Of a stretch of 64,000 bases of DNA, positions 29,701 to 41,478 are shown piece by piece. The stretch comes from Poindextera sp963719975. GTDB taxonomy: Bacteria; Pseudomonadota; Alphaproteobacteria; Caulobacterales; Caulobacteraceae. Location of the stretch: positions 1-64,000 of the forward strand of contig CAVRED010000002.1 in NCBI GenBank assembly GCA_963719975.1, given 5' to 3'. The position numbers were made by a program, and so were the translations under genes. Each line of letters starts with the position of its first letter. The first letter of the stretch is position 1. The notes below the pieces were generated by a model that had not been told where the DNA came from, searched no databases, and was given only the letters and a program-made list of their open reading frames with translations.

Positions 29701-29843
29701 TCGTCCGCGGCGGCGTTATCTTCGAGGATCATCTGGTTCAGCCATTCGCCCAGCGTCATGCCGGAGCGGCGGGCAAGATCCTTGGCGATTTCGCGCGCCT
29801 TCGGATCGATCCCCTTCACGCTCCAGGGGGCGTTCGCCGCCAT
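26784..29843 (-). CDS. podJ: Polar organelle development protein PodJ (frameshifted)
   Basis: About 1018 residues, close to Caulobacter PodJ. N-terminus WSVKGIDPKAREIAKDLARR plus GMTLGEWLNQM is the PodJ signature. Residues about 70-480 form long coiled coils with recurring AERRSA-x-AI/M-D/E-M-G motifs; 480-640 are acidic and disordered; one transmembrane helix near residue 690 (ALFVSGGAAALSMALVGYEF); periplasmic SEL1-type repeats (about 760-900: YAPAEFYLAKLYEGG, AMHNLALDYFEG, EYNLARLYEEG); and a C-terminal peptidoglycan-binding domain (LSRLGYYQGPYDG). PodJ recruits PleC, CpaE and pili factors to the flagellar/new pole. Frame changes near 27845, 27550 and 26900. Supports a Caulobacterales source with polar development. 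Confidence 0.9.
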
Positions 29844-29865
29844 CGCAAATCGGTCTCCAAGCCCA

Positions 29866-30010
29866 GACTCCGGACGCTAGCCACCAATTCCTAGCGTGTA
29901 AACGCGGCGCTGGCGCTAAATCTGGTAGTCGACCGATCTCTTGTGGATGATCCACGACGCCCCCGTCCTGAGCGCCGGAGTTCGCTCGTTTATGGTTAAT
30001 GACGGGTAAA
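29866..30010 (-). promoter_or_regulatory. podJ upstream region: GANTC site and CtrA-like box
   Basis: GACTC at 29866-29870, 23 bases before the podJ ATG, is a CcrM methylation site (GANTC); GcrA activates GANTC-bearing promoters and podJ is a known GcrA target in Caulobacter. Further upstream, TTAA-TGACGGG-TAAA (29996-30010) matches the CtrA box TTAA-N7-TTAA with one mismatch; podJ is also under CtrA control in Caulobacter. A GTGGA/TCCAC repeat lies at about 29943-29955. All functional statements are by analogy; the region is shared with the DUF486 stop end, not its promoter. Confidence 0.45.
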
Positions 30011-30021
30011 GAGGCGGGCTT

Positions 30022-30378
30022 TCAGGGTATAGGCGCGCGGAACACGAAGACTGCGCCCGTCGCGATCAATGCAAACCCGACGAGGTGTTGGATGCCGATC
30101 TTCTGGCCAAGATAGGTCGTGGCGAAGATCGTGAAGACGGCGAGCGTGATGACCTCCTGGATCGCCTTCAGCTCCATGGGGTCGTAGACGGCGCTGCCGA
30201 AGCGGTTGGCCGGGACGGCGAGGCAGTACTCGAAGAAGGCGATCCCCCAGCCGGCGAGGATGACGAGCCAGAGCGGCCGATCCTTGAACTTCAGGTGCCC
30301 GTACCAGGCGAACGTCATGAAGACGTTCGAGCAGGCGAGGAGCAGGATCGGTGCAACGCGGGCGGCGAAGGTCGGCAT
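30022..30378 (-). CDS. DUF486 family small membrane protein
   Basis: 118 residues, intact. Four hydrophobic helices (about residues 6-26, 38-54, 73-93, 99-115). Family features: LLACSNVFMTFAWYGHLK, WGIAFFEYCLAVPANR, ELKAIQEVITLAVF and GFALIATGAVFVF. DUF486 proteins resemble drug/metabolite transporter half-units but have no established substrate. ATG at 30378 chosen where the hydrophobic domain begins; the preceding in-frame sequence is antisense to the imuA control region. Divergent from imuA. Confidence 0.85.
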   Translation of the reverse strand: MPTFAARVAPILLLACSNVFMTFAWYGHLKFKDRPLWLVILAGWGIAFFEYCLAVPANRFGSAVYDPMELKAIQEVITLAVFTIFATTYLGQKIGIQHLVGFALIATGAVFVFRAPIP

Positions 30379-30455
30379 GAGAAGTCCCCCTGGCGGGCGA
30401 GAACCCGTACGCCCGCTAAAGGTTCCGGCCGCTCTTGACTCGGGGAAGGGAGTGA

Positions 30456-30470
30456 GAACAAAGTAAGAAC
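30456..30470. promoter_or_regulatory. LexA (SOS) box GAAC-N7-GAAC
   Basis: GAAC-AAAGTAA-GAAC is an exact reverse complement of the alphaproteobacterial LexA box GTTC-N7-GTTC. It lies 16 bases upstream of the imuA ATG, in the expected place for repression of the imuA-imuB-dnaE2 cassette, which is SOS-induced in Caulobacter. Confidence 0.9.
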
Positions 30471-30485
30471 AAAGGTCGTTCGTCC

Positions 30486-31182
30486 ATGTCCCTCGCCCTG
30501 CCCGAATGTCCCGCGCCGCCGGATCCCGCGATCTTCCCGCGCGCCTGCGAGCCCTTGGAGGAGGTGGGCGCTGCTGAGCCGGCGGACGCCGCGGCCGCCT
30601 TCGCTTTTTCCCTCTCGCGCCTGGTCGAGCCAAACGACCAGCGCCCGCTCGTCCTGGTCACGACCGCGCTTTGGCTGCGCGAGCGCGGCCGCCCCTTCGC
30701 GCGCGGGCTTGAACGCTGGGGCGCTGCGCCCGAGCGGCTGATCTGGGTCGAGGACCGCACGGGAGGCCGAGGCGCTCTGGGCGCTGGAGGAGGCGCTGAA
30801 GTCCGGCGCGGTCGCCGGCGGCCTCGCCACCGTCGAGGCGCCGCCGTTCGTGGCCACGCGCCGGCTGGACTTCGCCGCCCGCGCCGGGGCCGCGTGGGGC
30901 GTCATCCTGCGCGCGGGCTCAGGCGGCGACCTGAGCGCGGCGCGGCGACGCTGGCGGATCAAGGGCGGGCCCTCGACGCTGGACGATTTCGATGCGGGCG
31001 CGCCGGGATGCGTGCGCCTGAGCGCCGAGCTGGTTCGCCGCAGAGACGGGCCGCCCGGCGCCTGGCTCCTGGAGCAGGACGATGAAACGGGTCGTCTCGG
31101 CGTGGTTGCCGGACTGGCCGGTCACGGTCTGGATGAGGCCGCAACCGGACGGGACGGACGCTTCGCATCCCAGGCCGCCTGA
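30486..31182 (+). CDS. imuA: ImuA translesion accessory protein (frameshifted)
   Basis: RecA/SulA-like accessory protein of the DnaE2 mutasome; binds RecA and is needed for SOS mutagenesis. About 231 residues. Visible: short polar N-terminus, PLVLVTTALWLRERGRPF strand-helix, ERLIWVEDRT, ALWALEEALKSGAVAGGLA once the extra G at 30761-30763 is removed, then ATRRLDFAARAGAAWGVILR and RRRWRIKGGPS plus GAWLLEQDDETGRL at the C-terminus. Walker A is absent, as usual for ImuA. It overlaps imuB by 101 bases in another frame, so the two are translationally linked. Confidence 0.9.
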
Positions 31183-32673
31183 CGGCGCGCCCTTCGCCCT
31201 CGTTGAAAAGGGCGTGCACGGGCTGATCCTGCTCGCCCTGAACGAGCCCGGCGCGTGCGCTCGGCCTCATGCGCGGCCAGGCGCATGCCGACGCCTGCGC
31301 CATGGTCCCGCAGCTGATCAGCGTCCCGGCGGAGCCCGATCGCGACCGCGATGCGCTGCAGACGCCTCGCGCTCTGGGCCGAGCGGTTCTCGCCTTCGGT
31401 CGCCATCGACGAGCTCGCGCCGGGCTTCGAGGGGCTTTTCCTCGATATCACAGGGGCCGCGCACCTGTTCGGCGGCGAGCCGGCGCTGCTCGCCGAGCTG
31501 CGCGGGCGGCTGAAGGCGGCAGGCATCCCCGCCTGCCTCGCCATCGCCGACACGCCCGGCCGCCGCCTGGGCGCTGGCGCGCTTCTCCGGCCAGGCGGAG
31601 ACGATCGCGCCCGCCGGCCGCACGCGCGAGGCGATCGCGCCCCTGCCGGTCGAGGCCCTGACGGCTCGAGGCCAAGGCGCTTTCGCTTCTGAAGCGCTTC
31701 GGCCTGAAGACGATCGGCGACCTCTACGGCCTGCCGCGCGCCGGTCTGGCGCGCCGGTTCCGCGGCGATGCGGGCTTTCGCGTCGTCGAGCGGCTGGACC
31801 AGGCGCTGGGAACGCTGGCCGAGCCGCTCGATCCCGTGCGGCCGCCGCCGCTCTACCGCGTCTGGATCCCGTTCGCCGAGCCGGTGACGGATACGGAAGG
31901 CGTCGCCTTCCACCTGCCCAGGCTGGCCGAGGCTCTGGCGGCGGCGCTCGGGCGCGACGGCCAGGGCGCGCGGCGGCTACGCCTTACCGGCTTCCGCGTC
32001 GACGGACGCGCCACGATGATCGAGGCGGGCTTGAGCGCGCCGGCGGCGGGCGCGACGCATCTCGTTCGGCTGCTGCGCGAGAAGGGGCTCGAGCGCCTCG
32101 ACCTCGGCTTTGGCCTCGATGCGCTCATGCTGTCGGCGGAAAAGGCCGAGACGATCGAGGCGCGCGAGGCGGAGCTGGACGCATCCCCCGCCCAGCCGTC
32201 GCCTGATGCGATCGCCACGTTGATCGACCGGCTTGCGGCCAAGCTCGGCGAGGGCCAGGTCCGCCGTCCGCAGATGCCGGGAGAGCTGGATTCCCGAGCT
32301 CAGCGAGGCCTGGACGCCGGCCGGCCCCGACCCCAGCTCGCCGCCCGAGCGGGACGAGCCACGCCTGCGCCCGATCCTTCTGTTCGAGCCACCCGAACCG
32401 GTGACGACCCTCGCCGAGCTGCCGGACGGCGTCCCCGCCCGCTTCGTCTGGCGGCGCGCGTCGAGGCGCGTGGTCAAGGCCGAGGGCCCCGAGCGGCTGA
32501 GCGCGGAGTGGTGGCGGACGCCGTCGAGTGAGGCCAAGCGGCCGCGCACGCGCGACTACTACCGCGTCGAGGACGAGGCGGGCCGCCGCTACTGGCTCTA
32601 TCGCGAGGGGCTCTATGGCCGCGAGGACGCTGACCGCGTCCCGACGTGGTGGATCGCTGGCGTGTTCGCATGA
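31082..32673 (+). CDS. imuB: ImuB, catalytically inactive Y-family polymerase (frameshifted)
   Basis: Y-family polymerase relative that bridges DnaE2, ImuA and the beta clamp. Starts MKRVVSAWLPDWPV (no D-x-D style metal motif), continues ALWAERFSPSVAIDELAPGFEGLFLDITG, then a helix-hairpin KRFGLKTIGDLYGLPR (about residue 205) and the little-finger and tail regions, ending DRVPTWWIAGVFA. A QL/F-type clamp motif could not be fixed because of the frame changes (near 31255, 31350, 31570, 31670, 32285). C-terminal LPRTRDYYRVED-like segment is typical. The stop lies 4 bases inside dnaE2 (ATGA), giving a fully overlapping three-gene cassette. Confidence 0.9.
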
Positions 32674-35600
32674 GCGCCTACGCCGAGCTCGATGTCCGCA
32701 CCAACTTCAGCTTCCTCGAAGGCGGCTCGCATGCCGGTGAGCTCGTCGACCAGGCCAAGGCGCTGGGGCTTGTCGCCATCGGAGTCGCCGACCGCAACAC
32801 CCTTGCCGGCGTGGTCCGCGCCCATGCCGCCGCCAAGGCCTGCGGCCTTCCCCTCCTGATCGGCTGCCGCCTCGTCTTCGCCGACGACGCCGAACTCGAT
32901 CGTCTACCCGCGCGACCGATCCGCCTACGGACGGCTCTGCCGCCTGCTCTCCATCGGCAAAAGTGGGATCGAGGGCTGGGAGGTCGGCGAGGAGGGCGCT
33001 GCGATCGCAAAGGGCGAGTGCCGGCTCAGCTTCGAGCAGGCGGCGACGCTGGGCGAGGGGCTGGTCGCGCTCGCGCCCGCCCCGATCGACGTCGACATGG
33101 CGTTCGAAACGAGGCTCACCGCCTGGCGCGAGGCCTGGCCGGACGATCTCTATCTCGCCGTCTCACCGACCCACCGCGGCGACGACCGCGCCCGCTTCGC
33201 CCGTCTCGCCGCCGTCGCCCGCCGCACCGGCGCGCCCATGCTCGCGACCAACGCCGTCCTCTACCACCACTTCGAGCGCCGCCCGTTGCAGGACGTCCTG
33301 ACCTGCATCCGCGAGAAGACCACCATCGACGCGGCGGGCTTTCGGCTCGAGGCGAACGCCGAGCGGTTCTTAAAACCGCCTGCGGAGATGGCCCGCCTGT
33401 TCAAAGGCCACGAGGCGGCGCTGTCGCGCACGCTCGATATCGTCCGGGCCTGTCGTTTCTCGCTCGACGAGCTCAGCTATATTTATCCGGATGAGCCGGT
33501 TCCACCCGGTAAGACGCCGGACGAGCATCTGCGCGACCTGGCGTTCAAGGGGGCCGAGCAGCGATACCCCAATGGAATCCCCGCCAAGATCCTGGCTCTG
33601 CTCGAGAAGGAGCTGAGCCTGATCGAGAAGGTTCGCTACGCCGCGTATTTTCTTACCGTGCATGACATCGTCGCCTGGGCGCGCGAGCCCGGCCGCGAGA
33701 TCCTCTGCCAGGGGCGCGGCTCGGCGGCAAACTCCGTGGTCTGCTTTTGCCTGGGCGTCACATCGGTCGATCCGACCCAGCAGGATGTGCTGTTCGAGCG
33801 CTTCATCTCGGAGGAGCGCAGCGAGCCGCCCGACATCGACGTCGACTTCGAGCACGAGCGACGCGAAGAGGTGATGCAGTACGTCTACCGGCGCTATGGC
33901 CGCCACCGCGCGGCGATCTGCGCCACCGTCATCCACTACCGTCCCGCGCTCGGCGATCCGCGACGTCGGCAAGGCGCTTGGGGCTGACCGAGGATGTCAC
34001 CGCCCAGCTCGCCAACACGGTCTGGGGCTCATACGGTTCGCGGGTCGAGGACGGCCACGTCGACGCGACGGGCCTAAGGCGCGAGGACCCCGAGACTCAG
34101 GCTCGCGCTGGAGCTCACCGAGGAGCTGATCCGCTTCCCCCGTCACCTCTCGCAGCACGTCGGTGGCTTCGTGCTGACCCAGGGGCCGCTCACCGAGACC
34201 GTGCCGATCGGCAACGCGGCGATGGACGATCGCACCTTCATCGAGTGGGACAAGGACGACATCGACGAGCTGAAGATCATGAAGGTCGACGTGCTGGCGC
34301 TCGGTATGCTGACCGCCATCCGCAAGGGCTTCGTGATGATGCGGGAGCACTATGGCGTCGACCTCGATCTAGCGACCCTGCCGAGGGAGGAGCCGCGGGT
34401 CTACGATATGCTCTGCAAGGCGGATTCGCTCGGCGTGTTCCAAGTGGAGAGCCGCGCGCAGATGAGCATGTTGCCGCGTCTTCGCCCGCGTGAGTTCTAT
34501 GACCTGGTGGTCGAGGTCGCGATCGTCCGTCCAGGGCCGATCCAGGGCAATATGGTGCATCCTTACCTGAACCGCCGCTCGGAAAAGCGTGCGCTGGAGG
34601 CGAAAGGGCGGGACCTATTCAATCGAGTTTCCCGCGCCGTCTCCCGAACATGGGGATGCGGACGAGCTCAAGCGGGTGCTCGGCAAGACCCTCGGCGTTC
34701 CGCTGTTCCAGGAGCAGGCGATGCGCATCGCCATGGAGGCGGCGAAGTTCTCCGGCGACGAAGCGAACGGGCTTCGCCGCGCCATGGCCACCTTCCGCCG
34801 TAACGGCACGATCGGGAGCTACGAAGACATGATGGTCAGCCGCATGGTGGCGCGCGGCTACGACCCCGAATTCGCCCAGAACTGCTTCAGCCAGATCAAG
34901 GGTTTCGGCGACTACGGCTTCCCGGAAAGCCACGCCGCGGCATTCGCTCACCTCGTCTACGTCTCGGCCTGGATCAAATGGGCGTACCCGGAGGTGTTCG
35001 CCGCGGCTCTGCTCAACAGCCAGCCGATGGGCTTCTACGCCCCCGCCCAGATCGTCCGCGACGCCAAGGACCACCAGGTCGCCGTGCTGCACCCCGACGT
35101 GAACCTGAGCGACTGGGACTGCACGCTTGAAGAACCCTCACCCCGAAACACCTCTCCCACAGGGAAGGGGAAAAGCCCGGAAAGCCAGCGCCGCGCCGTC
35201 CGGCTTGGCCTGCGGCAGATCGACGGGTTCCGCGAAGCGTGGGCGGTGGCGATCATGGCGGCGCGGTCTGCGGGCGGACCGTTCCACTCACTGGACGAAC
35301 TCAAGACCCGCGTCGTGCTCGAGGACGGCGATGGGCTGCCGGGGAATGCGCTGGATGCGCTCGCCGCCGCCGATGCGCTGAACTCGCTGGACCTGACCCG
35401 CCGGCCGGGCCTTTGGGCCGCGCGGGGCATTCCCGCCTCCAGCCCCGTTCCGCTCTTCGCCTTCGCGGGGCTCGAGGAGGCCGATGGCCCGCCTCCGCCA
35501 GCGCTGCCGGTCGCACCGCTCTCGGAAGAGGTGGTCAACGACTACGAGACCATCCGCCTGTCGCTGAAAGCGCACCCCATGAGCTTCCTCCGGGAGCGGA

Positions 35601-36072
35601 TGACCGCACTCGGGCGTCATGACCACGGATCGGCTCAAGGATGCGCCTGAAAACGCCCGCGCCGCTGTCGCCGGCGTGGTGCTCGTGCGTCAGCGGCCCG
35701 GCTCGGCGCATGGGGTGGTGTTCATGACGCTGGAGGACGAGACCGGCGTCGCCAACGCCATCGTCTGGCCGAAGGCGTTCGATCGCTTCCGTCCAGTGGT
35801 CATGGGCGCGCGCATGGTGATCGTGCGCGGCGTCGTTCAGCACGCGCCGGACGGCGACGGCTATGTCACCCACCTGGTCGCGCAGACGATCGAGGACCGC
35901 ACCGCGGACCTGGCGCTGCTGTCGGCCCCGCCACTCAACCCGCCTCGTTCGCACGGCGACGGCGCATCCTCCGCCTCGGCGGATTCGCAGGGACCGCGGC
36001 GCGCGCGAGCACGAGCGCCATCGCCACCCGCGCGACGTCCGTGTCCTGCCCCGCTCGCGGGACTTCCACTGA
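32670..36072 (+). CDS. dnaE2: Error-prone DNA polymerase DnaE2 (frameshifted)
   Basis: C-family translesion polymerase used under SOS. About 1130 residues. N-terminal PHP domain (AELDVRTNFSFLEGGSHAGEL), palm blocks CQGRGSAANSVVCF and PPDIDVDFEHERREEVMQYV with catalytic aspartates, FPRHLSQHVGGFVLTQ, VEVAIVRPGPIQGNMVHPY, FQEQAMRIAMEAAKFSGDEA, GFGDYGFPESHAAAFA, C-terminal OB domain (GVVFMTLEDETGVANAIVWP) and the characteristic tail HPRDVRVLPRSRDFH. About eight frame changes (for example near 32915, 33955, 34100, 34610, 35615, 35960). Residues encoded by 35131-35190 are an extra low-complexity insert between the DCTLE and RRAVRLG blocks, produced by a palindromic repeat. Confidence 0.95.
35151..35170. 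repeat. REP-like palindrome inside dnaE2
   Basis: CCTCTCCC-ACA-GGGAAGGGG, an imperfect hairpin, in a larger extragenic-looking stretch (about 35131-35190, CCCTCACCCC start) that inserts roughly 20 Pro/Ser/Lys/Gly-rich residues in frame into DnaE2. The core resembles the intergenic hairpin at 6804-6827. Such CTCTCCC/GGGAGAG palindromes are common dispersed intergenic repeats in proteobacteria. Confidence 0.55.
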
Positions 36073-36193
36073 CGCCACCACAACCCGAGCGCCCCTGCGA
36101 CGGTCAACCGGCTTGCGCCCGCGCCCCGACCGGCGTATCGCGCCGCACCGAAAACGCGGGGACGCTCCCGCCTGACGGAGCAGCGCCCCCAGA

Positions 36194-38165
36194 ATGCCCG
36201 GCGAGCCGCAACGCGCCGCCCCAGCCAAGCCCGCGCCCACTCCGTCTGACACCCCAGCCGCGCCGCACGCGCTTGCCGCCCGCTTCTGGCCGATGGCGGT
36301 CGGCGCGGTCGGCGTGGTGTTCGGCGACATCGGGACGAGCCCGCTCTACGCCTTCCGCCAGGCGCTGCAGCAGGCGACCGGCCCGCGCGGCGTGCAGACG
36401 GACGCCGTGTTCGGCGTGGTTTCGCTCGCGCTCTGGGCGCTGATCCTGGTCGTCACTGTCAAGTACGTCCTCTTCCTGATGCGGGCGGACAACAAGGGCG
36501 AGGGCGGGGTGCTCTCGCTGATGGCGCTCGCCCAGCACGCGATCGGCCGACGCACCATGCTGGTCTTCTTCCTCGGCGTTGCCGGCGCGGCCCTGTTCTA
36601 CGGCGACTCCATCATCACGCCGGCCATCTCGGTGCTCTCGGCCGTCGAGGGGCTGCGCACCGTGCCGGGCCTCGGCAACGTCGTGAGTCTCGGCGTGGTG
36701 ATCGTCACCAGCCTGGTGATCCTCACGGGACTGTTCATCGTCCAGTCGCGCGGCACTGCTGGCGTCGCGCGCTATTTCGGGCCGATCCTGATCTTCTGGT
36801 TCCTCTGCATCGCCGCCACCGGCCTCATCCACCTCGTCGGCCAGCCCGGCATCCTGCTCGCGATCAGCCCGACCTATGCCGTTGGCTTCCTGCTTGGGCA
36901 CGGGCTGACCAGCTTCTTCGTGCTCGGCTCGGTGTTCCTCACCGTGACCGGGGCCGAGGCGCTCTACGCCGACATGGGCCATTTCGGCCGCTGGCCGATC
37001 CAGGCGGCCTGGCTCTGGCTCGTCCTGCCGTGCCTGACCCTGAACTACCTCGGCCAGGGGAGCTTCGCGCTCGAGGCGCTCCAGCACGCCGGCGGCCGGC
37101 CGGTGGGCGACACCGACTGGTTCTTCAACATGACGCCGGAGATCGTCCGCGCGCCGATGGTGGTGCTGGCCACCGCCGCAACCGTGATCGCCAGCCAGGC
37201 GGTGATCACCGGCGCCTTCTCGATGACCCAGCAGGCCATGCAGCTGGGCCTGTTGCCGCGGATGGTGATCCGCCGCACGTCCGAGACCACGGCCGGCCAG
37301 ATCTACCTGCCGCAGATCAACCTGATGCTGGCGATCGGCGTCGTTCTGCTGATCGCGGTCTTCAAGAGCTCAGACAATCTCGGCCAGGCCTATGGGCTGG
37401 CCGTCACGGGCACCATGGTGGTGACGACCTCGCTCGCCTTCATCGTCGTGCGTCGCCGGTGGAAGTGGCCGCTTGGTCGGCGCGCTGGCGCTGATCGGGC
37501 CGCTCTGGGCGCTGGACGTCACCTTCCTCTCCGCCAACTCGCTGAAGATCCTCTCGGGCGCGGCGATGCCGCTGGTGCTGGGCATGGCGCTCTTCTTCGT
37601 CATGTGGACCTGGGTGCGCGGCAGCGACCTCCTCGCCGCGCGCGTCCGGCGCGACAGCCCTGTGCTGGTCGACTTCATCGCCATGCTCGAGGCGCAGTCC
37701 GCCGCACACGGTCGCCGGCACGGCCGTCTACCTGACCTCGGATCCCGACCACGCGCCCGGCGCGCTGATGCACAACCTCAAGCACAACCGCGTCCTGCAC
37801 GAGCGCAACGTCATCCTGACCGTCGAGACCGCCGACACGCCGCGGGTGCCGGACAGCGAGCGGATTCGAGCTCGAGCGGCTCGACGAGCGCTTCATCCGC
37901 ATGACCGTGACCTACGGCTTCATGGAGAGCCCCAACATCCCCGCCGCGCTCGCCGCGTGCCGCAAGATGGGCCTCAGCCTTCGACATGATGTCGACCTCG
38001 TTCTTCCTGGGGAGGCGGACGGTGGTGGCGAACATGCGCCATGGCCTTGGCCGGCTGCAGGACCGGCTGTTCATCCTGCTCTCGAAGAACGCCGCAAATC
38101 CGACCGATTTCTACCAGATCCCGCCTGGACGGGTGCTGGAGATGGGAACGCAGGTGAGCGTCTAG
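36194..38165 (+). CDS. kup: Kup-type potassium uptake permease (frameshifted)
   Basis: Proton-coupled K+ importer of the inner membrane, about 655 residues with 12 helices and a cytoplasmic C-terminal domain. Family signature VGVVFGDIGTSPLYAFR at about residues 37-53, LMRADNKGEGGVLSLMAL, FYGDSIITPAISVLSAVEG, GSVFLTVTGAEALYADMGHFG, and FSMTQQAMQLGLLPR. One extra T at 37473-37474 breaks the frame in helix 10; more changes near 37700, 37865 and 37980. C-terminal part SFFLGRRTVVANMRHGLG and FILLSKNAANPTDFYQIPPGRVLEMG is typical. The stop is followed at once by the DUF4919 start (TAGATG). Confidence 0.95.
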
Positions 38166-38792
38166 ATGCGCCTTCTTGTCCTTGCGACCGCGGCCTGAGC
38201 GCTCGTCGCTGCCGCGACCGCCCGCGCGGCGGACGCGACCGCCGACGCCCACTACCAGTCGCTGCTCGCCGCGGCGAAGACAGTCGATCCGGCGGAGGTC
38301 GACTGGCAGGCGCTGCGCTTCGCCTACGCCGACAGCTCGGCGTTCGACCTCATGGGCGAGCACACCGACGCCGCCCGCCGTGCGATGTTCGACGCCCTGA
38401 ACAAGGACGACGACAAGACCGTCATCGAGCAGGCGAACCAAGATCCTCGACGCCGACTTCGTCGACATCGACGCCCACGTGGCGCTGGACCTGGCCTACC
38501 AGGCGACGGGCCAGATCGACCGCTCTCGACCCGCGAGCACCAGATCGCGCTCGGGCTCTTGAAGTCGGTGCACACCGGCGACGGAACCACGCCGGAGCAG
38601 GCCTTCACCGTGATCTCGGTCGGCGAGGAGTATGCCACCATGCGCGCCTTCGCCCTGCAGGTGACCGGCCAGGCGCTGATCGAGGCGCCGCCGCACAGCT
38701 ACGACCGGCTCACCGTCACTGACGGCGCGGGCAAGACCCACACCTTCTTCTTCCTGGTCGACCGGGTGATGGCGGCCGAAGCGCGCTCATGA
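38166..38792 (+). CDS. DUF4919 family secreted protein (interrupted)
   Basis: About 208 residues. Signal peptide MRLLVLATAA-x-ALVAAATARAA, then AHYQSLLAAAKTVDPAEVDWQALRFAYADS, and the family C-terminal block GLLKSVHTGDGTTPEQAFTVISVGEEYATMRAF. Unlike most breaks here, the first is an in-frame TGA (38196-38198) in the signal peptide, needing a substitution rather than an insertion; two frame changes follow near 38440 and 38522. Function of DUF4919 is unknown. It sits directly behind kup on the same strand, probably co-transcribed. Confidence 0.75.
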
Positions 38793-38955
38793 AGAGCGGG
38801 AAGTAGCGCTCAGCGTCGCCGCGGCGTTCGTCGGGCCTGCCGAGCGCGGGATCGCGTAGCGCCTGCAAAGGATCTTCGCGGGCTCCTCGCTTCGCGCCGC
38901 GCATGGACCGGATCCTCGCTTGACCCGCGACCCAGCGGGCGTAGTCTCCGGCGCA

Positions 38956-39046
38956 TTCTCCGGGGAGTCCCGCGAAGGGGCTGAGATTCCGCTGGGCGCG
39001 GTGACCCGCTGAACCTGATCCGGGTCATGCCGGCGAAGGGAGAGAA
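38956..39046 (+). ncRNA. TPP riboswitch (THI element)
   Basis: Thiamine pyrophosphate aptamer in the thiC leader. Diagnostic segments: GGGGCTGAGA (38977-38986), ACCCGCTGAACCTGATC (39004-39020) and GGGTCATGCCGGCGAAGGGA (39022-39041); TTCTC at the 5' end pairs with GAGAA at the 3' end to close P1. It should shut down thiC when TPP is abundant. 81 bases separate it from the thiC start; GGGGCCA (39056-39062) can pair with TGGCCCC (39097-39103) in that stretch and may be part of the switch. The rest of the region from 38793 holds no gene. Confidence 0.95.
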
Positions 39047-39127
39047 CCGGGAACAGGGGCCAAGCCCGTATTCCCTCTTTTCATCCGACGCCGGACTGGC
39101 CCCCGAACACGGAGCCTTGAGACGCAG

Positions 39128-40947
<1,820 letters not shown>

Positions 40948-40951
<4 letters not shown>

Positions 40952-41478
40952 TTGTAGGTCAGCAGCCGGATGTCTTCGCAGCGGAAGACATGCTTGGTGT
41001 CGCACAGCTCGTTGGTGGCGCTGACCACCGGCACGATGGTGATGGTGGCTTGCTTCGCCGTCGAGGCGATGCGGCGCAGCGCGTCGGTGACCGTGACGCG
41101 CTTCTTTGCCAGCGTCAGCGCGTGGGGCCTCCGCAGGTCGTAGGGGTCCCGGTTCTCCTCGTTGACCTCGCAGTGGCCCGGATCGCCGAGGCAGCCGCCA
41201 TGGCCGAGCACGTAGAACGAGCCGGCATAGCCATGGTCAATGTCGAGCGGCGTGCGGCGGTCGGCGGCGGGATTGTTGATGAAGACCCGGCCCTCGTACG
41301 AGGCCTCGCCGTGATAGAGCCCTGCGATCTCGATGTCGGCTCGGACGAAACGATGCTCGGCTGTGGCGAATTCCAGCGTTACGGGCTCGCTGGTGAAGGT
41401 GTCGGCGTCGCTGTCCGGCCGGGTCGGCGAGGTGACCCGCGTCGGGCGGCCGTTCGGAGAGCGAGGCGTCTGCGCCAT
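40948..41478 (-). CDS. Tyrosinase-associated lid/caddie-like beta-sandwich protein
   Basis: 176 residues, intact. After a polar Pro/Ser/Thr-rich start come alternating strands that resemble the C-terminal lid domain of tyrosinases and polyphenol oxidases: ADIEIAGLYHGEASYEGRVFINNP, GYAGSFYVLGHGGCLGDPGHC, DALRRIAS, ATITIVPV and a final CEDIRLLTY. Four cysteines could pair. In many tyrosinases this domain is fused and must be removed to expose the copper site; here it is a separate protein starting inside the tyrosinase stop (TGATG), so both are made in coupled fashion. It may chaperone copper loading or gate activity; this is inference. Confidence 0.6.

Noticed and set aside
38196..38198. TGA in the DUF4919 gene read as selenocysteine
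   Set aside because: It lies in the signal peptide, no SECIS-like hairpin was evident, and the family has no selenocysteine.
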